NCBI GenBank assembly: GCA_037952775.1
Contig: JBANAY010000003.1
Location: forward strand, 29,016,001-29,080,000
Length of the DNA stretch: 64,000 nucleotides
Source: Clonostachys chloroleuca
Lineage: Eukaryota; Ascomycota; Sordariomycetes; Hypocreales; Bionectriaceae
Direction of reading: 5' to 3'
The translations under genes and the position numbers were made by a program. The notes below the pieces were generated by a model that had not been told where the DNA came from, did not search any database, and saw only the letters and a program-made list of their open reading frames with translations. This document shows, piece by piece, positions 22,985 to 33,206 of the stretch (position 1 is the first letter of the stretch; each line of letters opens with the position of its first letter).

Positions 22985-23251
22985 ATATCAATCTTTCATT
23001 TATGAGAGTCTGTAGACTCTTGTTGAGGACACAAGACAGATCCTTTTCGGCGCATCGCTTGCATGGGGCCGCTCTTATCCATGAAGCATCGAACCTGGCA
23101 GCAAGGTTGTCATGTCAGCCAGTTGATCCCTCACCGACGCGTGCATAAACCGGACCACCTTTTGTTTTCGACAGGCAGCGCATGCCTTGACTTTACGCGA
23201 TATGTTCGGGAGAGGCGGGATCTGGACCGGATCGGCGTGGGTTATAGCCAT
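22985..23251 (-). pseudogene. Zn2Cys6 DNA-binding domain relic (N-terminus of a regulator)
   Basis: This was found by reading the minus strand across an intron. ATG at 23251 opens a 93-nt exon (23251-23159) ending in KACAACRKQK. A 64-nt intron (23158-23095) follows, with donor GTGGTC, a GCTGAC branch and acceptor TGCCAG. Exon 2 continues VRCFMDKSGP. After GP the frame slips by one base in the run of four C (minus strand) at about 23065-23068, and the next frame reads CKRCAEKDLSCVLNKS. Together these give all six zinc-cluster cysteines with canonical spacing (C-x2-C-x6-C-x8-C-x2-C-x6-C). The trace fades after LINER near 22985, where the MFS exon region begins. The DNA-binding domain has no activation domain on this strand. 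The body at 24.3-27.5 kb on the other strand may be its other half. Confidence 0.75.
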
Positions 23252-23982
23252 GGCTTGCTCGCTCGTAGGTGGATTGGGCAGGGGGGAGAAGCTCGCAGGA
23301 TTGGGATTCCATCAAATGGAATGTTCAGGATCTCCCTGGTTCGCATCGCTCCATGATCTTTTTGTCATCGCTAAATATGGGCATTCCAGTGTCGGGCCAT
23401 GCGTTCTCAGTGGTGAAGTTTTCCATAAGCTGAGCAACAGTGCGCGAGGGTGTCTCGTCGGTCAATCTTTCATGTGACTGATCCACCCCCCGCGCTTATT
23501 TGATTAACCAACCTGGAAATATGGGTTAGGTGACTACTTGTTGGAGCCATGTCGGGATCTTGTTTCCTGTCTACCCTACCCTATATCAGATGTTCCTGCA
23601 AATCAACCAAGATATCAATTTTTTGAAAGTGATCCAAACGCACTATCTGCGTGAAACGGACACGGAGGGTTCTGTCAAATATTGAGATCGTTGTACCAAG
23701 TCTCTTCCTGAAAGCATTTGGTAAATTCAATACTCATTCCCAGTCGCGAAACGAAGGAGAGAACTCCGCACAAGGTAATGTCGCAGTTAACTCCGGAATC
23801 AGAAAACCGGATATTGCTACTCAATCTGCCTAATGAAAAGAGATCATTATCTGAAGATTCCCTTCTATTCGGCTACTGAACTTCAAAGAATGTTAAATTC
23901 AACTTGGCAGCTGTCCAGATCTAAGAGACAGCCTGACTGAGCATGAGCCCTTTTTTCCGAATACAACCATCATTCCAACACC
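23252..23982. other. Intergenic, about 0.7 kb, divergent
   Basis: Lies between the start of the zinc-cluster relic (minus) and the start of the aldolase relic (plus). It could be an old bidirectional promoter. No gene is seen. Confidence 0.35.
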
Positions 23983-24325
23983 ATGGCTTCGCAAAAATCC
24001 ACTACACCCAAGGCCAAGCCTCAACCGCCAGGGGTATACACCCCTGTGATCACAATCTACGATGACACTCCTGGACAGCAAGTAGACCTCGACGCCATGC
24101 ACAAGCACTGCCAGTATCTCGTCAATGCCGACTGTCATGGCCTCGTCTATCTTGGAACAAATGGAGAGTTGGCTATGCTGAACCATCAAGAACGGATCGA
24201 CATTGTTAAGATGGCGCGCAAGGCAGTGACCGACCTGGGTATTCCAGACTACCCGACTCTGGCTGGCATTTCAGCCCAGAGTGTAACCGAGACCATCCAG
24301 CTTACCAAAGAAGCTGGAGAAGCCG
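23983..24325 (+). pseudogene. DapA-family aldolase/lyase, N-terminal half only
   Basis: The ORF opens at a good ATG and reads about 115 residues of a dihydrodipicolinate-synthase-family TIM barrel. It shows the first strand (GVYTPVITIY), the loop with VDLDAMHKH, the conserved LGTNGELAML (GTTGE-type substrate carboxylate loop) and the ERIDIVKMARKAV helix. The similarity stops at TKEAGEA near 24325; the strand with the Tyr and the Schiff-base Lys is absent, and what follows is a regulator linker. Fungal members include L-2-keto-3-deoxy-galactonate aldolase and other sugar-acid aldolases. That pathway type fits the neighbouring transporter and dehydrogenases. As a half barrel it cannot be active. 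Confidence 0.75.
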
Positions 24326-25655
24326 AAAGGTTCTCACAATTGTCTCATCATGAGTGTGCATCCCGTAGCTCCTGGCCACCAATTGGCCACAGATGTTAAA
24401 GATAAAGACCAGGTCCAGCAGATTGACCGAGTCGAGAGCAGCGTGCAAAATGAGATCATAAAGCCGTCTTACTTGAACGTCGATGAGTTTGGAGCTCATA
24501 ATAAAGTTGACCCCAAGGAGATTGAGCGTCCAGTACATTCTGAAGATACTGAATCTTCCAAGTATGCCACAGCTTGAGAGCTCCATGTTTATTGTGCCTT
24601 CTCCAGTCTCAGGGGAGCAGGGTGACTCAAATCAGCTCCCAGATATTAGCCCATCATGCGACAACTCACCAGATCTCTCTCCCCAAGATGAAGAAAATCT
24701 CCCCCGCATACCGATGCATTCTGTATACCATCTCACCAAATTAAGTGCTCTGCGATCCCCCGAAGCCGATATAGACGCATCGCCCGGAAAGCCGATCCAT
24801 GCAGGGCCACACGCCGACTTCATTTCTCAAGGGACGATCTCCCTAGAGGATGCAGAGATGCCCTTCCACCTCTACACGGATCGCGTCGATCATTTTGCGT
24901 ACGGAGTTGGCGGAAGATACAAAACGTTGGAGGCTCTGCGATGCAATAGTGCGGTTCTCACAGCGGCCATCCTCACTGTTGCTGCCATGCATGATCCTAA
25001 AGCCAACAGTCTCTACCCCATCTGCGACCGTAAATTCAAGCGTCTAATGACCGAGTCCCTGTTTGATCGACACGTCGATCGTGATCACCTTCGTGCCTTG
25101 TGCGTTGCCTCGTACTGGCTCCACGGTTCCTCCTGGACATTAACCGGTATCGCATCTCGGCGTGCAGCGGCGATGAACATTGGTAGTCACCTGGAAACAC
25201 TACGCGAGACAAACGACGAAGACGCTGCCGATTTCATTCGGATCTGGTCCTTGATGTACATATGTGATCAGCATCTTTCGACCTTGTACTGTCGGCAAGG
25301 TGAGATGAGAGAGGACCGGGGCATTGAGCACGCGGAATGGCTTGTCGAATCATCTACGGTGACTGTCGGTGACCAGCGGATAGTAAGTCAAGTCACCCTC
25401 TTGACCATCATTCACAAGATTCGTGCTCTCTTTGGCACCGATTCCGGGAAACCAATCCCCACCGTCTTCGCCTCGCACATAAGCTCCTTCTCTCGCCAGC
25501 TCGATCAGTGGGACGGCCGTTGGTCAACGACTTTTCCAGGTATGTGCAGTCTGTCTCCTCTGTTGGCCAATGTGGTTTACGAAGCCAAAAAAAAGTTAAA
25601 AGGAAAGGTTTGCAGGCCACATACGATATAGCCATAATACACAGTTCGTATAGTG

Positions 25656-25688
<33 letters not shown>
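25656..25688. repeat. Poly(A) run of 33 bases
   Basis: An uninterrupted A33 inside the transposon-bearing intron of the regulator, at the left boundary of the AT-rich island. It could be the tail of an old non-LTR insertion or slippage expansion. No target duplication could be assigned. Confidence 0.8.
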
Positions 25689-25690
<2 letters not shown>

Positions 25691-26790
25691 AAGAGTTATC
25701 CCGAGAGCTTAATAGAAGGTTTATAACCTAACCTTAACTTACTGCTATAATTTACTTACTATTAACTGAACTCTATTAAAGATAATAAATATCTACTTAA
25801 GAGCTCTAATAACCCTAATGTGACGGTTGGGTGACTTACACTGGACGGGGGTCTAGGGTAGGTCAGGATGTAACCAATCAGAGTATTGTTCTGAGTGGCG
25901 TGATCAGGTTGTCGTAAGCTGTGCAATGCGAGTTACTGTCAATGTGCGAGTATTGTGGAGCTAGTAACAATAGATACATAGATGATGTTATTAATAACTG
26001 TCTAAAGGAGTATCCTATCTAACGAAATAAATGTATATATGTTTTGCAAGTACGTTAAGTATTACTTTAAAAGCAGGTTTGCCATTATTAGAATCTTTAC
26101 AGCCCCTCCTACCCAAGATCCTATGTTACTCCAGGGTGATATATCTGATATGGAGTATATTGTTAGTAATTGATCGGTGGTATAGTTGATATATAGAATA
26201 TTAACTATATTATATTTCGTATGTGACTCGGTATGATGACTAAGGGAAGTCTTCTGGGTTACGCAGGGGTGGTTTATAACACCTAATAACTATAGTCTAC
26301 TTGAATAATATCTAAGAGACTATAACTACTTATAATAATATAGTCTTATAATTATTATCTAAATAATAATAATAAAAAAATTCTTTTTTTCTAAAGAATA
26401 TATAAAGAATTGTTAAAATATAATATTTAATTATATATTTTCTAGCTTTTTTTTATATAAAATTTATAAAAATTAAAATAAGCTTTAAAATCTTATAAAA
26501 TAACTATTTATATAATCTAATTAAAAAGCTTAAGATTATTAAGATAAAACCTAATAACTAGAATCTAGCTATTATTAAAATTATTATAATCTTTAATAAT
26601 AAGATTTTTAGGAACTAAGAGATTCTAATAGAGAATAAGAATAATCAGATAATTATAAGATTAAGAAGATAGATATTTATAGAAAGTAGCTATTATTCCT
26701 AGTTAATAAGACTAAGATAATTAATAATAAGAAGAATAATAAGCGAAGGTATTAATATACTGGTACGGAGGAGTTCTGGTCGGGGCTGGG
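25689..26790. repeat. AT-rich island with transposon remains inside an intron
   Basis: The composition switches abruptly from coding sequence to A/T-dominated sequence with almost no CA or TG outside the embedded solo LTR. This is like the RIP-altered tracts at 50-61 kb. No reading frame survives. It lies wholly between the GTATGT donor at 25540 and the acceptor at 26887. Confidence 0.7.
25819..26281 (-). mobile_element. Solo LTR of a Ty3/gypsy-related element, TSD CCTAA
   Basis: The plus strand reads TGTGACGG at 25819 and ends TTATAACA at 26281, so the LTR lies in reverse with TGTTA...CACA termini. It is flanked by CCTAA at 25814-25818 and again at 26282-26286, a 5-bp target duplication. 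About the first 210 nt (for example ACTGGACGGGGGTCTAGGG) match, in reverse complement, the last part of both LTRs of the gypsy element at 51816-59283; the rest differs, so it is a related family or variant. It keeps many CA/TG dinucleotides and is therefore less mutated than the island around it, implying later insertion. Confidence 0.8.
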
Positions 26791-27574
26791 AATACTTCTT
26801 TTTTGCTTTTAGGATTATTCTTAGAAAACAGGTTAAATCAAACAAGTATTGTTCCGTTGGCCAACTGCTTCTTAACTAATCTCCCAGAGGTTCAAGAGGG
26901 TTTCGGTACGTTCCCTAGAAAGGGATGCGTTTTCCACTACCAGTTCGCTAAGCTCCATTTGCTATCACATGTTTTTCATGGACTGGGCTGTTCTCCCATC
27001 CCGACCGAGTTTCTGGAAGCAGCTCATGGTGCCACTGCCGCTGCCATGGCGATCTTGAACATTATAATCACCGAGCCCGTAGTGCGTGAAGCCCTCGTCG
27101 GGTTGCCGTGCTATATTCAATCCATGATCGACTTTGCCTGCATGTTTCTTATGAAGCTCATAGCCAACTATGGAAATCAATTGGTAGATAGAAATGAGTT
27201 TGTAGATATTCTTTCTTGCCTTGTTGCAGCGTATCAAGCCACTCCCGTCAACTCGTGACATATGGCACATCACATGGTAAATGGGCTTGAGAGGATGCTT
27301 CGTGCGCTTCGACAACAGCCTACCAACACAACCATTGACCCTGTGACATCTAACATCAACCTCCATAGGCAGGCCAATCTCGACCTGGACTTTAGCCTTG
27401 CCGAGTTAGGCTCCATGGATATGTCGATGGTGAATACCGAAGCCTTATTCTTGATGAGTGGTTCGATGGATACGGGAGTAATGGGGGGGTTGATGGCGAC
27501 CGATGTCGAGCAAATACACCGTCAAATCTAGCGTTATATTATAAAGCAGATAAGAGTGATAAAATCCATTTATG

Positions 27575-28115
27575 CTACGTCCTTTTACAGGGATCTCTGG
27601 CGGTTTGCATCAGGGTACCGTCCGCCACCAACCCCAGGCGCGGTGCGAGCGCAACATCAAACAGGGCTGGCCAACTGCCTGCAATAGCTTCAAGCTTTGG
27701 ATCAAGCTCATTCCTGGCGAGGAATAGTGTGTTCTTCCCCGCAACGGCCTCCAGAGCATGTAGGATCTTTTGCATAGATACAGTCATATCAGGCAGAATA
27801 ACCACCGGTTGCGCCTAAATGTGTTCCTAAGATGTCCTTTCTAAGGACTAAATTCTGCACCATCGTGCGTGGACTACAAACTTACATAGATTGGTCCTTT
27901 GATACTGGAAGAATCGATATCTTGCCGTTGAGAGGTGCTTTGATTATGCCGTTAGCAAAGGAGCTGGGGGCAGCAGATGGAGCATCGGGGCGTACGATGA
28001 TTCAAGTTAGATTGACAATCCGGCCATCTAAGTGGGCTCTCCGGGAGATGTCGTTGATGAGTGCTTCTACCATGAGCTTTTGTGCTGCCCTCTGGCTTAA
28101 TCAGGTTGAAGACAT
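27575..28115 (-). pseudogene. Erythronate-dehydrogenase-like NAD-epimerase fragment (C-terminal half)
   Basis: The minus strand reads an extended-SDR C-terminal half: AAQKLMVEALIND, then RRAHLDGRIVNL, IIVRPDAPSAAPSSFANGI (the conserved RPG/A-SAA region of D-erythronate dehydrogenase-like enzymes), APLNGKISILPVS, and finally VSMQKILHALEAVAGKN and GSWPALFDV, which match the C-terminal lobe. Two in-frame stops interrupt it, before IIVRP (TGA) and after KDQSM (TAA). Upstream of about 28115 the Rossmann half is not recognisable. The live enzyme would oxidise a four- or five-carbon aldonate with NAD. It is head-on to the regulator body, which ends at 27531. Confidence 0.65.
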
Positions 28116-29198
28116 GTTGATTGGCTGGTTGTATTGAGTTCACTACGCCTCAATGGGCGAGACTGGATGGGAACATTAGAACGGTTCTACGGTAAACAGA
28201 CGTCGTAGATGATCCAAAATAAATCGGCGAGAACCCTAGTTGACGCTCCAGTCAAGTTATAGAGTGGCTTCTGCACCCCACGACATGAGTTCATAGAGGA
28301 GTGAGGCAGAGAATTTTTAGGTGAAGAGATCGGTGGTTCGACTCGATATCGGGGAATTTGTATTAAGTGGTGAATATACAGTCAGCATGGGAATCCTCCC
28401 CCCTTTTTTCTTTCAGCGGCTGCCGCATAACTGTATAGCCCTCTCACTTACTACTATACAGCCAGCATATCTAGTTGACGACTTTGGGATTTTGGGTTCG
28501 AAATGTCGGTAATTATTCGATGGATGTTTCTGGACCAGCCGCTAGATGAGACGAGGATTAGACAACGGTAAGGGTGCCTGGCGAGTTTATCCCCCTATAG
28601 AAAGAGCTTTTGATCAGATAATGACTGTATGGAGACTCCCACGGCGACCTGGCCGGAGGGCAAAGGCGGAGAGAACTCCAAGCCTGGATATGCTGCAACC
28701 TTCTGAGTGAGTAGCTGTTGTGGGACCCATATGGGGTAGAGGAGCTCCGACTTTTAGTTTCATGAATATTTCAGCTAAAGTGATTTCTTATACGCTTTTG
28801 AAGCAATCAATACAACTTCATGGTTTCCTCATAATGTTGGCTGTTGGTTACATTGATCAAAGACTCGGCAACAGTGGCCTCAAGATCCTTAAGCATATCC
28901 TTGGATGCATGACCTTTGGGTCAAGCAAATGGGAGTGCTTACAATATGTACTTGACGAGGAACAAAGCTTAAAAGTAATGAAGGTAGCGTAACGGCAATG
29001 GCATAAATCCTTGGGTGGGTATTTTCCAAAGGAGAAGAGCAGATCGTAAATTGTAGCGTTGATATCCGAGCAGGACACAGCGGACATGTACTCGAACGGT
29101 AAGTGGGAGTGAAATCGATTAGAGTTTCTTTGAGAAATTTCTCGCTCTAATATCACCTTTCCGAAATAAGGTAGCAAAACCCAGTTGTTTTTCGCATT
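28116..29198. other. Unassigned, about 1.1 kb
   Basis: Only anonymous short ORFs on both strands (for example 28720-28992 plus and 28857-29177 minus). No recognisable remnant of the missing halves of the flanking dehydrogenases. Confidence 0.35.
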
Positions 29199-30217
29199 GG
29201 CAGGACATCAAATATAATCACGACCTGTATGAAAATGAGTTCTTGAAGTGGTTCGATGTTATCGCTAATGAAGAGCCCAACCGCGAAAGCTTCATTAAGG
29301 CACTCAAAAACAAAAAGTACGATCTAGAACGCGACATTTCTTCCGCAGATGCCTTTCGTGGATGGGCCATCTACCTTGATTTCTAGATACGGCAACTTTG
29401 TGGCCATCCTACGTCCTCACTTTCAGACGGGAGGCGAAATGGGACAGTGAGATGATGAACTGATCGATCTCATCCCACCATCAGTAAAAATCTTTGCTTC
29501 CGCTGGCGCAACGTTCAATTGGGCCGACGTGGATGCCCCTGGCCGTCGCGGCATTTGGTATTGCAACGGAGCCGGTGCAAGTGATGAGGCTGTGTCTGAT
29601 ACAGCTCTCTCCATGATTCTCTCCATGTTTCGCAACTTTGGCGGTCACAGAGAGGGGGCGCATCCTGACAGTTTCCCGCCATGCATAGGCTGGTTGGCAG
29701 TATCTCTTATAATCCTCGTGGCCACGTATTGGGCAATGTGGGATTAGGGATTATCAACAAGCTGCTGACATTTAAAGTCAAGATAGCACTGGGAATGAAA
29801 ATTCATTACTAGGATGGCATGCGAGCCCCGGCCGAGACGGAGGCTGATCTTGAGACAATATATCACTCCAACCTACACGAACTGCTATTTGTTGCGGACT
29901 GTGTCACAGTAGGCTGGTTAATACCGCTCGTGGACAAGTGGTCAACGAGGAGGCTCTCATCGAGACACTCAAGAGCGCAGAGGTAGCTGCGGCGGGACTC
30001 GATGTTCACCATCACGAGCCACAGGTATCACAGGGGCTGTCAGCGATGGAAATGTGACTTTGACATGCCAGAATGGTGGTGCTTCCATCACAAAGCAGAT
30101 CCCTTCGAGTTGAATGCAATGAAGGATATCTTGCAGGTAGTTGGGTCAGACGGAGAATTTAGCAGTGCTCCCCCTATCACAACTGTTAATGAAAAAGCGT
30201 TCAAGGGAAGTTCATAA
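29199..30217 (+). pseudogene. D-isomer-specific 2-hydroxyacid dehydrogenase pseudogene
   Basis: The N-terminal catalytic lobe begins near 29203 (DIKYNHDLYENEF, NEEPNRESFIKALKN). A probable 70-nt intron starting GTACGA and ending TTTCTAG restores KKYGNFVAILRPHF. A TGA at about 29450 stands where Trp is expected, followed by DDELIDLIPPSVKIFASAGA, GIWYCNGAGASDEAVSDTAL (a conserved family segment) and a frame change near 29660. The NAD-binding region survives as RGHVLGNVGLG with a damaged GxGxxG. Another stop, further shifts, GQVVNEEALIETLKSAEVA and the C-terminal helix LNAMKDILQVVG follow, with the ORF ending at 30217. The intact enzyme would interconvert 2-keto and 2-hydroxy acids in the cytosol. 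Multiple lesions make it inactive. Confidence 0.75.
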
Positions 30218-33206
30218 TGAATAGGAGTAAAATTGAGCAATAGAACCTCGTTGAAATATATCAGAACAGAACGAACAGATCCTCATAACCGACTGTGCAA
30301 TGCAACGTCGACTGGTTCTGGACTTGCCCATGTTGCGACGAACGAGTCAGTTAAATTTACGGCTTTGGCCTCACTGTTGTGTGTGCTAAAGGCGCTCAAC
30401 GTGTCATTCTCAGAACGGGCCAAACTTAAAGCTACGAGTTTGCGAGTAGGCTCAATCGCATCATTGCGGCCATTCCCTCCTCAAGGTATGGTGAGGGGCC
30501 GCAGGGCGGATGTTTCTTGTCCACCGCGCCTTGGTGACGAAGCACGGGTCACTCACATTTCGAAAAGGTTGTATGAGTGTTCTGTAAGAGTAGCCGTGTG
30601 AGAACGTTTTGAGCAACTGCGTTTGTATAGTGTCAAACGTCTGGCCAAAGCATCAAGTGCCATTTACCGAGCTAGTTTGATATAGATTGCTTTGCTTTGA
30701 ATAACCTAATAATGCTGATCCTATTAAGCTTACACGCACCTAAAGCTTATTAAGGCATGATAATGATTATTATCTATTGCTAGGTAGATATCTCTGCGAT
30801 TCAAGGAGCAACTCATAACTACCTTCAGTGATTAGACAAGAGTCATGAAACCTTTGGAAGCGGTCGAACCTAAGAGAGGTGCCTTTTGAAGGACTCATAG
30901 CAACTTGAGGAATTGAGTAGGGCTAAAATCGGAATATGATCATAGGAAAGGGATATGAAAATAGCCAACTTCTGCATTCGCAACTTGTGACAATGAATAA
31001 CAAGACTATTAGCTCTAATCATAAGGAAATTAGAAAAAAAGGCAGTTTGTTCTTTTGATGGAAAGATTTATAATTATAGCTCGCACAAGTGTGCACCAAA
31101 GGAACTTCAGATACGTGGTTACTAACACAGATAGGATGGGGCGTGGCCGCTCAAGTCCTTTCAGTATTACGTGTTGGATCAACAGAGGAACAATCTCCCC
31201 AAAGAGCCTGTAAAAGAATGGACAGTAAGACATTTGATTGGATATTAATGAAAATTTCTAAGTTTATAGTTTCGAGTACTTATTAATATCACGCATAAAG
31301 CCTCTCAGCAATAAGCTTACGGTCCTTCGACGATCCCTTCTCTATTGCTCCGGTAGATTTTCTCAATAATTTCCAATGTAGCTCAAATAACACTGCCTAT
31401 TTTTAATATGGACAGATATACAATTTTTGGCGTATTGCGACTGTGATTTTTACCGCCTCAAGAGTCCAATCCCAAGTTGTTAGGCGCTTAAACCAAGTAG
31501 ATCAATTCCTATATATTATCTAATTGACTAAGAATCAGTATTACTCTATTGTAGAATAACTTCCTTTAATGATGAACTCAGTATATACAGCTTGCTATAG
31601 TTCAGGATAGCAATAGAAGTCCGTGAAGGTCTGTAGTGCTATAAAATGCCCGGATAAGCTGGCTACAGATACTCAGTCACCCCTGCATAAGTTAAAGCTC
31701 TAGTATGCGATATATCTATATAAAAGTTTAGGCTATCCTTAACTCCGGTAGCTTTTAAGTTCCTTCCAAGGTTAAGAGATAGTGTATAGATATTAATGAG
31801 TATCTTTAAACGGAATAGCTTCCTCCTTAGGGCTAATTTAGCAACATGAGGGATTTAAAATTCATAGGGAGCACAAGAGAGGTTTGTAAACTGTAAAACA
31901 TGGCTGCATAGCTCTCTCACTTACTTGCAAATTACAAAAATTCCATAGGAGCACCAGGTATATAACTGCATCGCAAGCCTGTATAGAGAAGAACTGAGCT
32001 CTCTGGACAACACTCCGAAAAAGAGGTTAACATGCTGAAACAGCATAAGATAGGGCGTTGTGGTATTTTTATCAAAGGCTGTGCACTCTAAATACTATAC
32101 AGAAAGAATTATTAATTCCCAGTTATAAATATATTAAATTATACCACGCTACTCCAATAGGAGTCATTTCAGAGCAGTGGGTAAATAATGATACTGGCAA
32201 CTCGAGACTTCGCATTATACCCTCATGTGCAATCAGAAAAAGCAGCGCGACGTTGAGGCTGCCCGATTCCGAGTTACGGTCTACCTGTTCAGATCATGCG
32301 TTACTGAGATTCACGCGATGATTTTACCATTGTCCAGTTTGCCCAAGACGCCGGCGGAATAGAGTGAGGCTTTGGAGCCGCAATAGTGACCCTTCCGGTA
32401 TAATTCCTAACTCGGGTTTCGCGGGATTTCATAAAATTCGGGGACGATATATTTCCATGCACGTGCCATCACAGTATAAAATAGATCAACGGCATTTGGT
32501 ATTGGCAAGCGATGCTTGGGAGGACTGATTGCGGCACATTCATCATACGGGATCTGGGGACTTCGAGTGAAATCAGGAGCCCGCGGGGACAATTTAGTTA
32601 GCACTTCGAGTAATGAGCATGATTCCGCAATAGGTATTCAGTTCGGGTGATGAGAATCAACGGAAGTGAGTATTATATAAAATGATGGCTCGATGGCCAA
32701 CCATGAGAAAACAATATATAACACGACGTTGAAATGGCGTAATCAATACTCTAGCTAGCTAACGCGCAGAGAGCTTGAGGCACAATGGACCGCACCAACT
32801 GACTTTCTATTTAGGCTTGGACTCACGGCGGGCCAAAGCAACGTCATTTCCAAGAGAACAGTAGAGTGATAGTCTGTTGTGTCAAATGTTGCCGGATTTG
32901 GTTGACTGTCCTAGTTCCGAGGTTCATTGAAGGAAATCAATATGCTCTGATCTCTATCACCCCTCCTTATACCATGGCCCGTTGGTAAGAGTAATACATA
33001 GCTCACAGTTTTGCTTCAGGATTACACCTTACCAGCAGAGAAGGTTCAGCTATTTTCCCATCCAAACTTCAAGGTAGGTAACGTTAATCCTCGAAGACCT
33101 TGAATTTTTCGGGGAAGCAATTACCGTCCGGGGGGGGGGGGGACACTCTCCGAAGCTAGGCTGGGCTGAAATATACCAGACGGTGGTTTGTTCATCAACC
33201 GTTCCA
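30218..33206. other. Long non-coding stretch, about 3 kb
   Basis: No recognisable gene. Short ORFs (30233-30601, 32058-32321) lack family features. A run of 13 G lies at 33130-33142. Confidence 0.4.
33130..33142. repeat. Poly(G) run of 13 bases
   Basis: An uninterrupted G13 just beyond the 3' end of the SDR gene. Confidence 0.85.

Larger units (their letters stand above)
24335..27531 (+). pseudogene. Fungal-specific transcription factor body without zinc cluster; transposon-bearing intron
   Basis: The core exon reads about 24483-25539 (from LNLPSMPQLESS to RWSTTFP). It contains the family-typical IPMHSVYHLTKLSALRS, ISLEDAE, NSAVLTAAILTVAA and SYWLHGSSW of the fungal-specific domain. A GTATGT donor at 25540 pairs with an acceptor CTCCCAG ending at 26887, next to a TAACTAAT branch. 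The splice restores phase and family sequence (TTFP then EVQEGFG and FPRKGCVFHYQFAKLHL). The 1348-nt intron holds an AT-rich island and a solo LTR. Exon 2 runs to TGA at 27256-27258, after which the same frame continues to 27531 (HMVNGLERMLRAL), so this TGA looks like a nonsense change. The linker before the core is frame-disturbed (24350-24577 is in another frame) and no zinc cluster precedes it. Confidence 0.7.

Noticed and set aside
27832..28137. 101-codon plus-strand ORF
   Set aside because: Antisense of the erythronate-dehydrogenase-like fragment, whose family motifs are readable on the minus strand.
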